DNA of 64,000 bases, from positions 1 to 64,000 of the forward strand of contig JAHDES010000015.1 of NCBI GenBank assembly GCA_020628645.1, read 5' to 3'. Positions 9,501 through 16,655 of this stretch are shown here, in pieces. The DNA comes from Saprospiraceae bacterium. GTDB lineage: Bacteria > Bacteroidota > Bacteroidia > Chitinophagales > Saprospiraceae. How positions within the stretch are numbered: position 1 is the first letter of the stretch; each line of letters begins with the position of its first letter. A program made the position numbers and the translations under genes. The notes beneath the pieces are model-generated. The model made no database searches and was not told the origin of the DNA. It saw only the letters and a list, made by a program, of their open reading frames with translations.

Positions 9501-10213
9501 GAGAAGCTCCTTATACTTATTCCATCAATAATGGAGTGCCTAGTTCTATTGCTAATGCGGTGGACGTTTTAGCAGGAAGCTATTTAGTTACTGTTTTTGA
9601 TGCTAATCAATGTGGTGTTGATACTTTAGTAGGTATTCAAGATGCCCCAGAATTATTATTAGATTTAGGTCCTGATATTACGATTGAATTAGGTGAATCT
9701 ACTCCTGTAAGTGCTTTTTTCTTTGGTCCCAATCCTATTGATACAGCAGCTTCCTTTTGGTCGCCTTCCATCTTATGTACAGATACAACTATGTTACTTA
9801 ATTTCTGTATGGATGGTGTGGTAGCACCAGCTGAAACAACGGAATATACGCTTACTATTGTTGATCAAGAAGGTTGTATTCAATCAGACAATATTATTAT
9901 TGAAGTAGATGCTGATCGTAATGTATTCATACCAAATATATTTACACCAAATGCAGATGGTATCAATGATTTCTTCTCGCCTTATGTAGGTAATGGAGTA
10001 GAACAAGTCAACTTTATGCGCATCTTTGATCGTTGGGGAGATTTAATTTATGAACGAACTAATTTCTTTCCGCAAAGTGATTTTGAGTTTGGTTGGGATG
10101 GCTCCTTTAGAGGTAAAAAAGCTTCTGCAGGGGTTTATGTTTATATTATAGAAGTCGAATTTGTAGACGGGCTAAGACTACTTTATCGAGGAGATATTTC
10201 ATTGATGCCCTAA
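6557..10213 (+). CDS. giant secreted SprB-repeat protein with T9SS type B sorting domain
   Basis: The 1218-residue protein has a Sec signal peptide (MTKRLIPFLLCTLFALQAYTQ). The N-terminal part is Cys-containing. A cohesin-like beta domain follows (about residues 305-450, starting TFSMPDTTVLVGTNVCLPV), then a series of SprB-type repeats. Each repeat has a C.G..DG.I.V...GG....Y.W core and ends in G.Y.V.V.D..GC. The last 90 or so residues form a gliding-motility-associated C-terminal domain: FIPNIFTPNADGINDFF, then FDRWGDLIYE, GWDG and ASAGVYVYII. This is the type B signal for T9SS export and surface attachment. The likely role is a cell-surface adhesin for gliding or attachment. The gene is monocistronic, with a strong terminator directly downstream. 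Confidence 0.9.
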   Translation: MTKRLIPFLLCTLFALQAYTQTPQSLNVSDNYRPSNNLSEQRMMCGDAGSIDLVQFPGQSNDFDLTGDNTIYLCCLDSIQIEHNGDYDLSGDPVSGTAPGIGYLFYDCSPTIDGPDLDDITMNDPCVNTTSPITVNNVDIEQQQGIWVTSSDNQFGDLLIKNEKGLQNAFNNGDPVQFWFAPFTIHNFSLLEIEGSCVNSRVDQAFSIVYLNEIEVLSPRASLGGGSFRVRGGLPEFEGAPTDYTITITKQDDPSVIGTVTSGPAFNNQEVTFTVPEEGVYNICVEDGRSCGACTDIATFLEPPLTFSMPDTTVLVGTNVCLPVTMSGISGLQGFQFGIEYEGVDLTFDNILPNETYFMPGFFEFFAPPGQNRISNSFFLTPPSVIDIPSTIIAFEVCFDVTTEDGVCEDVLFGNIPIPEFGLVINGQSYGFPEEFIIFENGSICTQSSELDVTVTTDPDCTTSTLTTGTVNFMMNNGVPPYSVSWQICGNPVVIGPLPSPTDNISFNSPAGVYCYTITDSSIPSLTGMGTFEIMQGDNLGLNINPTSPISCFGESDGAAEAELVVNNSAPSDISQYTFAWEGEGGTPLGNTQSITGLAAGNVFVTVTDTNNGCTVETSFALSQPLAITLDSVQLNNPGCPGDSDGSINVFYSGGSNNFTYAWSDPLGTDNQVLFGIGQGMYAVSVSDDSGCMAVPDTFNLADPDSIRVIFSDAEDVSCFEGVPCDGQITATVSGGDGGPYDFVWDSGETAMGVTTSTATMLCQGMQGLTVRDAGCGIIDSFMIGSPDPLSISNSGTVAYRPSCWGLEDGSIKVNATGGTPGYSYNWDINGMMATGDSISGLGAGTYAVTVMDVNGCTIPAQLEVVPTDTLIAMVDPNPDTTSPSISCSDASDGFISVFYTGGNIGGDITYNWSPNVSSFSSATGLTAGTYEVTIIDSKGCTDSTSYTITAPTPVEFEIAPIAPPKCFGDRTQLAIQSANGGEAPYTYSINNGVPSSIANAVDVLAGSYLVTVFDANQCGVDTLVGIQDAPELLLDLGPDITIELGESTPVSAFFFGPNPIDTAASFWSPSILCTDTTMLLNFCMDGVVAPAETTEYTLTIVDQEGCIQSDNIIIEVDADRNVFIPNIFTPNADGINDFFSPYVGNGVEQVNFMRIFDRWGDLIYERTNFFPQSDFEFGWDGSFRGKKASAGVYVYIIEVEFVDGLRLLYRGDISLMP

Positions 10214-10236
10214 AGATTATATTTTCTTTCTTTATG

Positions 10237-10280
10237 AAAAGAGCCTATTATCAATAAAAAGATAATAGGCTCTTTTTTTA
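10237..10280 (+). terminator. intrinsic terminator after the SprB-like gene
   Basis: A perfect stem pairs GAGCCTATTATC (10241-10252) with GATAATAGGCTC (10261-10272), with an 8-base loop. A run of seven Ts follows the stem and a run of As precedes it. It is 24 bases after the stop codon and is one of the clearest terminators in the window. Confidence 0.9.
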
Positions 10281-10300
10281 TAAGTACCAAAAAAATAGAT

Positions 10301-10308
10301 TAAATTTG
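10301..10308 (+). promoter_or_regulatory. putative -7 element for gcvH
   Basis: TAAATTTG matches TAnnTTTG exactly, about 36 bases before the gcvH start codon and just after the upstream terminator, which is where a promoter is needed. The T-run of the terminator lies about 20 bases upstream and may supply a weak -33. Confidence 0.5.
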
Positions 10309-10343
10309 GCGCGTTAGTTTAAACCAGTAAAATCATACCCAAA

Positions 10344-10736
10344 ATGGAAATACCCACTACCTTAAAATATACCGAAGATCACGAATGGATTCGAATCGAG
10401 GATAATAATATAGCATTCATTGGTATTACTGATTTTGCACAGTCAGAATTGGATGAATTAGTTTATGTGGAAGTAGATACTGTTGGAGAAACCTTAGATC
10501 AAGGAGAAGTTTTCGGAACGGTAGAAGCTGTAAAAACTACTTCTGATTTATTTATGCCAGTTTCTGGAGAAATACTTGAATTTAACCCTCTTTTGGATGA
10601 AGCAGAAGGAGATGATCCAACTATGGTTAATAAAGATCCTTATGGAGAAGGATGGATTGTAAAAGTCCAAATGAGTAAGCCAGAAGAATTAGAAGAATTA
10701 ATGGATGCAGCCGCTTATGAAGCCTTGGTTGGATAA
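10344..10736 (+). CDS. gcvH: glycine cleavage system H protein
   Basis: The 130-residue protein has the H-protein layout. It starts with the [11 protein letters not shown] segment and carries the lipoylation motif [11 protein letters not shown] with Lys64 as the expected lipoyl-lysine. The C-terminal half has GEGWIVKV and the acidic tail [17 protein letters not shown]. It carries the aminomethyl group between the P, T and L proteins of the glycine cleavage complex in the cytosol. The other gcv genes are not in the window. The gene sits between a terminator with a promoter and a VanZ-like gene that starts 61 bases later. Confidence 0.97.
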   Translation: MEIPTTLKYTEDHEWIRIEDNNIAFIGITDFAQSELDELVYVEVDTVGETLDQGEVFGTVEAVKTTSDLFMPVSGEILEFNPLLDEAEGDDPTMVNKDPYGEGWIVKVQMSKPEELEELMDAAAYEALVG

Positions 10737-10797
10737 TTTTTTTAAAGCTACACACCAAAAAAAAGTTTAGCTGCATCTACTAAGTAGTTTCCTAAAT

Positions 10798-11160
10798 ATG
10801 AAAGCATATTTATACCCCATATCTTGGGCATTATTTATTTTATTTTTATCTGCTAATCCAGGAATAAACCTTCCAGAATCTTTCTGGGATTTGTTAGCAA
10901 TAGATAAGCTCGCACATGCTTTTGTGTATGGCGTTCTATCATGTTTGTTACTTTATTCCTTCTTTTTGAATGACCAAAAAAACATTCAGAAAATGAAAAT
11001 GATTAGCATAATAATAAGCTCTATCTATGGGATATTGATGGAAATAATGCAATATTTATTTTTTCCAAATAGATATTTTGAATTTCTAGATATTTTGGCT
11101 AATATTATCGGCGCGATAATAGGGGTCTCTATATATCGTTATTTTTTTAAATTAAAGTAA
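10798..11160 (+). CDS. VanZ-like family membrane protein
   Basis: The 120-residue protein has about four membrane-spanning stretches: residues 5-20, 42-58, 67-90 and 98-116. It contains the VanZ-type signature DKLAHAFVYGVLS, in which DK.xH is characteristic, and a later ME.MQ...FPNRYFEFLDILANIIG. The VanZ family is named for a teicoplanin-resistance accessory protein, but most members, including short Bacteroidota ones often found next to gcvH, have no known function. The stop is 11 bases before the TonB-like gene, so the two are probably one transcript. Confidence 0.8.
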   Translation: MKAYLYPISWALFILFLSANPGINLPESFWDLLAIDKLAHAFVYGVLSCLLLYSFFLNDQKNIQKMKMISIIISSIYGILMEIMQYLFFPNRYFEFLDILANIIGAIIGVSIYRYFFKLK

Positions 11161-11171
11161 ATCCGGTTTAT

Positions 11172-12098
11172 ATGTTACACCTAGCAATTGACATAGCGAT
11201 TACCGGACAGCAGTTTGCAATTTTTTCTATTTTAATTTTTGTTGCTTTAGTTGGATTGATTCTATTTTTTAGAAGTAGATATTCTGGTTTAAGTAATAAA
11301 TTATCAGATAAATATGCAGACCAGCCCGTTAAGTCGCTACTCGTAGGAAGGAACAAATACCCTGAAGTTGATGCATTCGGCTTGAGTCGTTCTTTCACGT
11401 TATTTGGGTTGATGACGGCATTAGGGTTTATTGTCTTAGCGTTCAATTGGACGAGCTACGAAGAAAAAATTGATATTTCTGGCTATTCTTTAGAGCTAGA
11501 AGAAGAAATTGAAATCGAGCCTCCTAGAACGGCTGAGCCACCACCGCCGCCGCCGCCACCACCACCACCGGTCATCGAAGAAGTACCTGAAGAAGAGATT
11601 GAGGAAGAAGAAGAGCCTGAATTCGTTGATCAATCTGTTGAAGAAGAAACTGTTGTGGAAGCTCCTCCTCCAGTAGAGAAGAAGCCACCACCACCACCAC
11701 CACCGCCGCCACCACCACCAGAGCCAGAAGTAGAGGAAATCTTCAAAATTGTAGAAGATATGCCTTACATGCCGGGTTGTGAAGGAGAAGCGGATAAAAA
11801 TGCACGTAAGAAATGTACGGATGAAAAAATTCTTCAGTTTATCTATAAGAATATTAAATATCCGTCCATTGCTCGTGAAAATGGGGTAGAAGGTACTTGT
11901 GTAGTACAGTTCGTTGTGGATAAAGGAGGAAAAATTACTGAAACTAAAGTTGTTCGTGATATTGGAGCAGGATGTGGTGCAGAAGCCCTTCGTGTAATCA
12001 ATAAAATGGCATCTGACTTAAAGTATGTTCCAGGTAAACAACGTGGACGTCCTGTAAAAGTACAGTTTAACTTACCTGTTAAATTCCGTTTAGAGTAA
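11172..12098 (+). CDS. energy transducer TonB-type protein
   Basis: The 308-residue protein has two membrane segments (about residues 14-33 and 75-92). A low-complexity region follows with two poly-proline blocks (about 123-133 and 172-183) separated by Glu-rich sequence. The C-terminal TonB domain is at about 215-308. The motif MPYMPGCEGEADK before the domain and ILQFIYKNIKYPSIARENGVEGT are typical of Bacteroidota TonB proteins. The Pro/Glu region spans the periplasm and the C-terminus contacts TonB boxes of outer-membrane transporters to pass on proton-motive energy. Most TonB proteins have one N-terminal helix; the second here places the linker after a two-helix anchor. No ExbB or ExbD gene is in the window. 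Confidence 0.9.
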   Translation: MLHLAIDIAITGQQFAIFSILIFVALVGLILFFRSRYSGLSNKLSDKYADQPVKSLLVGRNKYPEVDAFGLSRSFTLFGLMTALGFIVLAFNWTSYEEKIDISGYSLELEEEIEIEPPRTAEPPPPPPPPPPPVIEEVPEEEIEEEEEPEFVDQSVEEETVVEAPPPVEKKPPPPPPPPPPPPEPEVEEIFKIVEDMPYMPGCEGEADKNARKKCTDEKILQFIYKNIKYPSIARENGVEGTCVVQFVVDKGGKITETKVVRDIGAGCGAEALRVINKMASDLKYVPGKQRGRPVKVQFNLPVKFRLE

Positions 12099-12121
12099 GA
12101 TTTATCTTACATCTCACTAAT

Positions 12122-12162
12122 AAAAAAAGCGATTATACCTATTTGGGTATAGTCGCTTTTTT
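12122..12162 (+). terminator. intrinsic terminator after the TonB-like gene
   Basis: AAAAAAGCGATTATACC pairs with GGTATAGTCGCTTTTTT through a 17-bp stem with one G-T wobble and a 5-6 base loop, then a T-run. It lies 24 bases after the stop codon. The A-run on the other side makes it potentially bidirectional. Confidence 0.88.
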
Positions 12163-12280
12163 GTTTGTAGACAAATAGAAACAACTTTTAAAAATAAATT
12201 TCGTTTTGATAAAGAGGGTCTTCACTAGCCTTGTACCTAGTACAGTTTTTGTACTATTTTATCAACAGAAACTTTTATCC

Positions 12281-14086
12281 ATGCGATTTGTATTTCTTTT
12301 TTTGATCGGATTTTTAGCATTCAACCTCACAGCACAGGAGTCGAAATTGGCACAGCAATATTACCAAAGTGGCGAGTACGAAAAGGCAGCAAGTGTATAT
12401 GAAAAATTATATGCCAAAAATGCGAATAATGACTATTATTTTAATCGTTATATTGATTGTTTAATCAATTTAGAGCAATATGATAATTGTGAAAAAGTCA
12501 TTAAAAAACAAATTAAAAAACAACCTAAGTCAGTACAATTGTATGTTACCTATGGTAATCTTTTTGAACGCCAATTTCGTGATGCAGAGGCGAATGAGCA
12601 ATATGACCGCGCCATCAAAAAACTTTCTGCTGATCGCTATATTACTGTCAAACTAGCGAATGCCTTTGTCAGTTTGACCAAATATGATTTAGCTACTCGT
12701 ACCTATGAACGCGGAGCAGAATTATTGAAAGACAAAAATATTTTTGCTTACAATCTTGGTGATTTATATCGACGAAAAGGAGATACTAATCTGATGATTG
12801 CGAATTATTTAAACAGTTTAAAAGATAATCCAAGCCGTGTCAATTCTTTAAAAACGATGTTTCAACGTTATTTGGTGGGTGATGAACAATATGAAGAATT
12901 ACAAATTCAACTGTATGATCGGATTCAAGAAAATGAAGATTTGGTAGAATATGTAGAACTACTAACTTGGGTGTTTATCCAGAAAAAGGATTATCGAAAT
13001 GCTTTTCGCCAAGTAAAAGCACTCGACAAACGTCTGGAAGAAAATGGAGGACGAATTTATAAATTAGCAGGTATTGCAGCCAACGATAAAGACTATGATT
13101 CCGCTATTGCTGCCTATGATTATATTGTAAGTGAAAAAGGAGAAAATTCCTCTTATTATATTGAAGCGAAGCGTGAATCACTAACTTGTAGAAGAAATAA
13201 AATCGTACAGGGATTTGATTATACGCGTGAAGATTTGTTACAATTAGAACAAGCCTACGAAGGCTTTTTAGCTGAGTTTGGTTCATCTCGAGCTACTGCG
13301 TCTATTATAGCAGAATTAGCAGACTTGGAAGCTTTCTATTTAAATGATATTGACAAAGCAATTGGTCTTTTGTCAGAGATGGTTGAATTACCTGGTGTTG
13401 ATAAAAATGTAAAAGCTCGAGCTAAATTGAGTTTAGGGGATTTTTACTTAATTCAAGGCGAACGTTGGGAATCTACTTTATTGTACTCACAAGTAGATAA
13501 AGAATTTAAAGATGACATTATGGGGCATGAGGCGCGTTTGCGCAATGCAAAATTGTCTTATTATTTCGCCGATTTTCAATGGGCACAAGCCCAGTTTGAT
13601 ATTCTAAAAGCATCTACTTCTAAACTCATTTCTAATGATGCCATTGATTTGTCCGTTTTCATTATGGATAATTTAGGTTTGGATACGACTATTGTAGCCA
13701 TGCAATTGTATTCAGAAGCAGAATTATTGATTTTCCAAAACCGCTTTCCTGAAGCCTTCCAAAAACTAGATACGCTTCAATCAGGCTTTAATGAACATAG
13801 CCTAAAAGATGATGTATATTATGCGGAGGCAAAAATTTATGTCAAAAAACGGGAATACACCAAAGCCGCGGAACGCTACCAACAAATCATCGATAATCAT
13901 ATCGAAGAAATTCGTGCCGATAATGCCTTATTTGAATTGGCGCAGTTGTATGAAAATGAAGCCCAGCTCAATGACCCACAAAAAGCGCAAGAATTGTATG
14001 AGCGTCTCTTCCTCGATTTCTCTGGAAGTACCTTTGCTGTTGAAGCGCGGAAGCGATACCGCTTGTTGCGAGGGGATGATATTTAG
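12281..14086 (+). CDS. secreted TPR-repeat protein
   Basis: The protein is 601 residues from the ATG at 12281, which begins a clean signal peptide (MRFVFLFLIGFLAFNLTAQ). An earlier in-frame start at 12206 would add 25 non-signal residues and is rejected. The whole mature part is helical tetratricopeptide-like repeats: AQQYYQSGEYEKAASVYEKL near the N-terminus, YAEAKIYVKKREYTKAAERY near the end, and a last repeat with DPQKAQELYERLF. TPR arrays are protein-interaction scaffolds; this one would act in the periplasm or at the outer membrane. No enzymatic domain is visible. The gene lies between a terminator and a convergent methyltransferase gene. Confidence 0.8.
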   Translation: MRFVFLFLIGFLAFNLTAQESKLAQQYYQSGEYEKAASVYEKLYAKNANNDYYFNRYIDCLINLEQYDNCEKVIKKQIKKQPKSVQLYVTYGNLFERQFRDAEANEQYDRAIKKLSADRYITVKLANAFVSLTKYDLATRTYERGAELLKDKNIFAYNLGDLYRRKGDTNLMIANYLNSLKDNPSRVNSLKTMFQRYLVGDEQYEELQIQLYDRIQENEDLVEYVELLTWVFIQKKDYRNAFRQVKALDKRLEENGGRIYKLAGIAANDKDYDSAIAAYDYIVSEKGENSSYYIEAKRESLTCRRNKIVQGFDYTREDLLQLEQAYEGFLAEFGSSRATASIIAELADLEAFYLNDIDKAIGLLSEMVELPGVDKNVKARAKLSLGDFYLIQGERWESTLLYSQVDKEFKDDIMGHEARLRNAKLSYYFADFQWAQAQFDILKASTSKLISNDAIDLSVFIMDNLGLDTTIVAMQLYSEAELLIFQNRFPEAFQKLDTLQSGFNEHSLKDDVYYAEAKIYVKKREYTKAAERYQQIIDNHIEEIRADNALFELAQLYENEAQLNDPQKAQELYERLFLDFSGSTFAVEARKRYRLLRGDDI

Positions 14087-14197
14087 TATTGCTAAGACGG
14101 CCTACCTTCCAACTGCTATTATTAACAGTTGGGTGACAAGCCAGCCTTAAATTTGAGATTGTAAATTAATTTTTTATTCCACAAGAGATATATCCAA

Positions 14198-15262
14198 CTA
14201 TTTAAAAGCAATAGCCGCACTTGCAGGTCCCGCCAATGGCATCAACTTTGTACTTTTGAATCCTGCTTGTGATGCCCATCTATTGAAATCATCAAAGGTA
14301 TAATCAAATCCCTTACCCGTTTCGATAAGCATATTTAAGCTCATCATCATACCAAAAGGATTGACTTTTCGCTCATTATCAATTACAGCTTCAATAGCAA
14401 TAAAAACGCCGCCTTCAGGAAGGCTGTCATAGGCTTTTTGGATCAATTGAACTTTAGTAGTTTCATCCCAATCGTGCAAGATATTTCCCATTGCAATAAT
14501 ATCCGCTTTTGGAAAAGGATCGACAAAGAAATCGCCGCTCACCGCCTTTACACGCTCCGAAAGATTGAAATTTTGAATCGTTTCTGCTGCAATTGGTTCA
14601 ACTGGGGGTAAATCAAAGGTGGTACAATGCATATGAGCATTATGCTGAGCAACCATTAGGGATAAGATACCTGCCGAGCCACCTACATCTAAAAAAGTAT
14701 GGTAATCAGAAAAGTCAAATTGCTGCGCTAATGCCATGAAATTTCCCTTTTGAATACCACTCATGGCATTTACAAACTCTTTCAATACAGTTGGATCACT
14801 ATAGATCGCTTCAAATACAGGACGACCTCCATCTTTGGTTTCATTTTGGGCATTGCCTGTTTGTAAAGCTTCATCTAAATTACCCCAAAAACCATATAAA
14901 CGATTATTCATCATTTCTAATATACCACCGATATAGGAAGGTTTGTTTTTATCCAAAAAGGTATTGGTATCCGTACCATTAGAATATTGCGCTGTTTCAA
15001 GCAATCCTTCTCGTTGTAAAAAACCAAAACTGGATAGGACATCTAAAAAATCGAAAAAATGTCGATCCGTACAGTTTAATTGAAGTGAAGCTTTGATATC
15101 TTTTCCAGATAAACTTCCTTTTTGAGCTAATAAAGTGAATAGCTCAAATTTGATGGCGGTTAATAAGATTTTGGAAGCCCAAAAACCAGAACCGATTTGC
15201 ATAATGGTTTCAGGTGTAGGCATAGCGGCTGGTGCAGCTGTACCAGAGGATTGTATTTTCAT
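14198..15262 (-). CDS. O-methyltransferase (acetylserotonin/hydroxyneurosporene type)
   Basis: The 354-residue protein has an N-terminal winged-helix dimerisation domain (about residues 25-105, beginning GSGFWASKILLTAIKFELF). A class I SAM-dependent methyltransferase domain follows, with motif I FLDVGGSAGIL at 190-200. The catalytic His-Asp pair is in GNILHDWDE (H263, D264), followed by GGVFIAIEAVID. This is the layout of the O-methyltransferase family that includes acetylserotonin and hydroxyneurosporene O-methyltransferases. In bacteria these mostly modify small natural products or quinones; the substrate is unknown. It is transcribed away from an AraC-type regulator gene 194 bases off, a common regulator-target arrangement. 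Confidence 0.85.
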   Translation of the reverse strand: MKIQSSGTAAPAAMPTPETIMQIGSGFWASKILLTAIKFELFTLLAQKGSLSGKDIKASLQLNCTDRHFFDFLDVLSSFGFLQREGLLETAQYSNGTDTNTFLDKNKPSYIGGILEMMNNRLYGFWGNLDEALQTGNAQNETKDGGRPVFEAIYSDPTVLKEFVNAMSGIQKGNFMALAQQFDFSDYHTFLDVGGSAGILSLMVAQHNAHMHCTTFDLPPVEPIAAETIQNFNLSERVKAVSGDFFVDPFPKADIIAMGNILHDWDETTKVQLIQKAYDSLPEGGVFIAIEAVIDNERKVNPFGMMMSLNMLIETGKGFDYTFDDFNRWASQAGFKSTKLMPLAGPASAAIAFK

Positions 15263-15456
15263 TTGAAATTGGTTTTAATATCAAGAAATATAGTAGTTGT
15301 ATTGTCCTTGACGTTGGGTACTTTAAAGATGCTGAAAATTAGATGAAAAGAAGAATTATGCTAAATAAAAATACGTGATAAATTTAGAATTATTTTTAGC
15401 CTTGCTATAGATTGAGTAATTTTAATTATTTACGAATTTGAATCAAATGCTACGAG

Positions 15457-16497
15457 ATGGCGGAAGGCATGAGTCCTTTATTTTTGATAAGTTGTATTGG
15501 GGTGTTAAATGGATTTATATTATCCTTTTATTTCTTTTATAGCTCTATTCCCGATCAAAAGCAGAATCGATTTTTGGCGATGTTGTTTCTGGTCTTAAGC
15601 ATACGCATCGGGAAATCTGTTATTTTTTTCTTCTTGGAGGATGTTGATGCAATTGCTTTTTATATACAAATCGGTTTATCTGCCTGTTTTTTGATTGGCC
15701 CATTTTTATATTTTTATACCTGTTCTTTTTTTCAAAAGAAGCCATTTGCTACTTGGTGGGGCCAAAGTCTTTTTTTTGTGGGACTTATAAGTGTGATCGG
15801 TTATTACTATCCTTATTTTTCTTTTAGATCCTATTGGTGGGATTATTTTATTCCGATCATTCAAGCACAATGGTTGTTTTATATCGCCCTTTCCACCTGG
15901 TTGATCTGGGAGAATAGAGGTGTATTAAATGTAGAGACGTCGAATTTTATCAATAAACGAAATTGGATTATATCCATCGTACTTGGAGTAGCACTAATTT
16001 GGTTAGCGTATGTGACTTGTAGTTTAACTTCTTATATCGTAGGTGCCTTGTCCTTTACTTTTGTGGTATATATTATCATTTTTCTCTTATTGATGGGCTT
16101 TAATCGGATGAATATATTAAATCCTACACCTCAAAAATATGGTGGAAAAACAATTGAACATTCTACTTCGAAAGAAATCTACACTCAATTACTTAAAGCA
16201 TTAGAAAAACAGTATCAAAATCCAAAACTTACCTTAGGCGATTTATCTGCTTCTACCGATTATTCAAAACATCAAATTTCACAAGTCTTGAATGAACATT
16301 ACAAGATGAATTTTTCGAGTTTTTTACGCAATTTTCGTATTGAAAAAGTAAAGAGTCTAATTTTATCCAATCATAATTATACCTTAGAAGCTATCGGAAA
16401 AGAATGTGGCTTTAAAGCGAAATCTACTTTCTTCACTGCTTTTAAACAAGAAACAGGTCTCACCCCCGCCCAATTCAAGCAACAACAACTTTCTTGA
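15457..16497 (+). CDS. membrane-bound AraC-family regulator
   Basis: The 346-residue protein has an N-terminal half with seven or so hydrophobic helices (about residues 7-235). It starts MSPLFLISCIGVLNGFILSFYF after a four-residue lead, and ends in an AraC-type DNA-binding domain (about 245-343). The two helix-turn-helix segments are LGDLSASTDYSKHQISQVLN and LEAIGKECGFKAKSTFFTAF, closing with TGLTPAQFK. This 7TM plus HTH architecture is frequent in Bacteroidota; the membrane part probably senses a lipophilic or membrane signal. It is divergent from the O-methyltransferase gene and 158 bases upstream of the beta-lactamase-fold gene, so either could be its target. Confidence 0.88.
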   Translation: MAEGMSPLFLISCIGVLNGFILSFYFFYSSIPDQKQNRFLAMLFLVLSIRIGKSVIFFFLEDVDAIAFYIQIGLSACFLIGPFLYFYTCSFFQKKPFATWWGQSLFFVGLISVIGYYYPYFSFRSYWWDYFIPIIQAQWLFYIALSTWLIWENRGVLNVETSNFINKRNWIISIVLGVALIWLAYVTCSLTSYIVGALSFTFVVYIIIFLLLMGFNRMNILNPTPQKYGGKTIEHSTSKEIYTQLLKALEKQYQNPKLTLGDLSASTDYSKHQISQVLNEHYKMNFSSFLRNFRIEKVKSLILSNHNYTLEAIGKECGFKAKSTFFTAFKQETGLTPAQFKQQQLS

Positions 16498-16558
16498 GGA
16501 AATTCTCCCTTTATTTTGGTTCAAATTTATCTTTCTGAACTGATTGAGGATGCAATTA

Positions 16559-16591
16559 TTGGCAACTGTATTACATCTACAAGTACTTTTG
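16559..16591 (+). promoter_or_regulatory. putative promoter of the beta-lactamase-fold gene
   Basis: TACTTTTG at 16584-16591 matches TAnnTTTG exactly, and a TTG at 16559-16561 lies 22 bases upstream. The spacing to the ATG at 16656 is about 65 bases. Confidence 0.45.
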
Positions 16592-16655
16592 GGATAAATA
16601 ATTATCTAAATCAAATTATAAAAAAATGATCGTTTATTCCTACACTTTTAATAAA

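Noticed and set aside
11168-11446. Open frame antisense to the TonB-like gene
   Set aside because: It overlaps well-supported coding sequence, has no family features and its composition mirrors the sense codons.
11541-11721. CCA/CCG-rich tandem repeats
   Set aside because: They encode the poly-proline linker of the TonB-type protein and are explained by it.
14109-14132. Hairpin CCAACTG / CAGTTGG between the TPR and methyltransferase genes
   Set aside because: A 7-bp stem with a 10-base loop and no T-run; could be chance in a convergent spacer.
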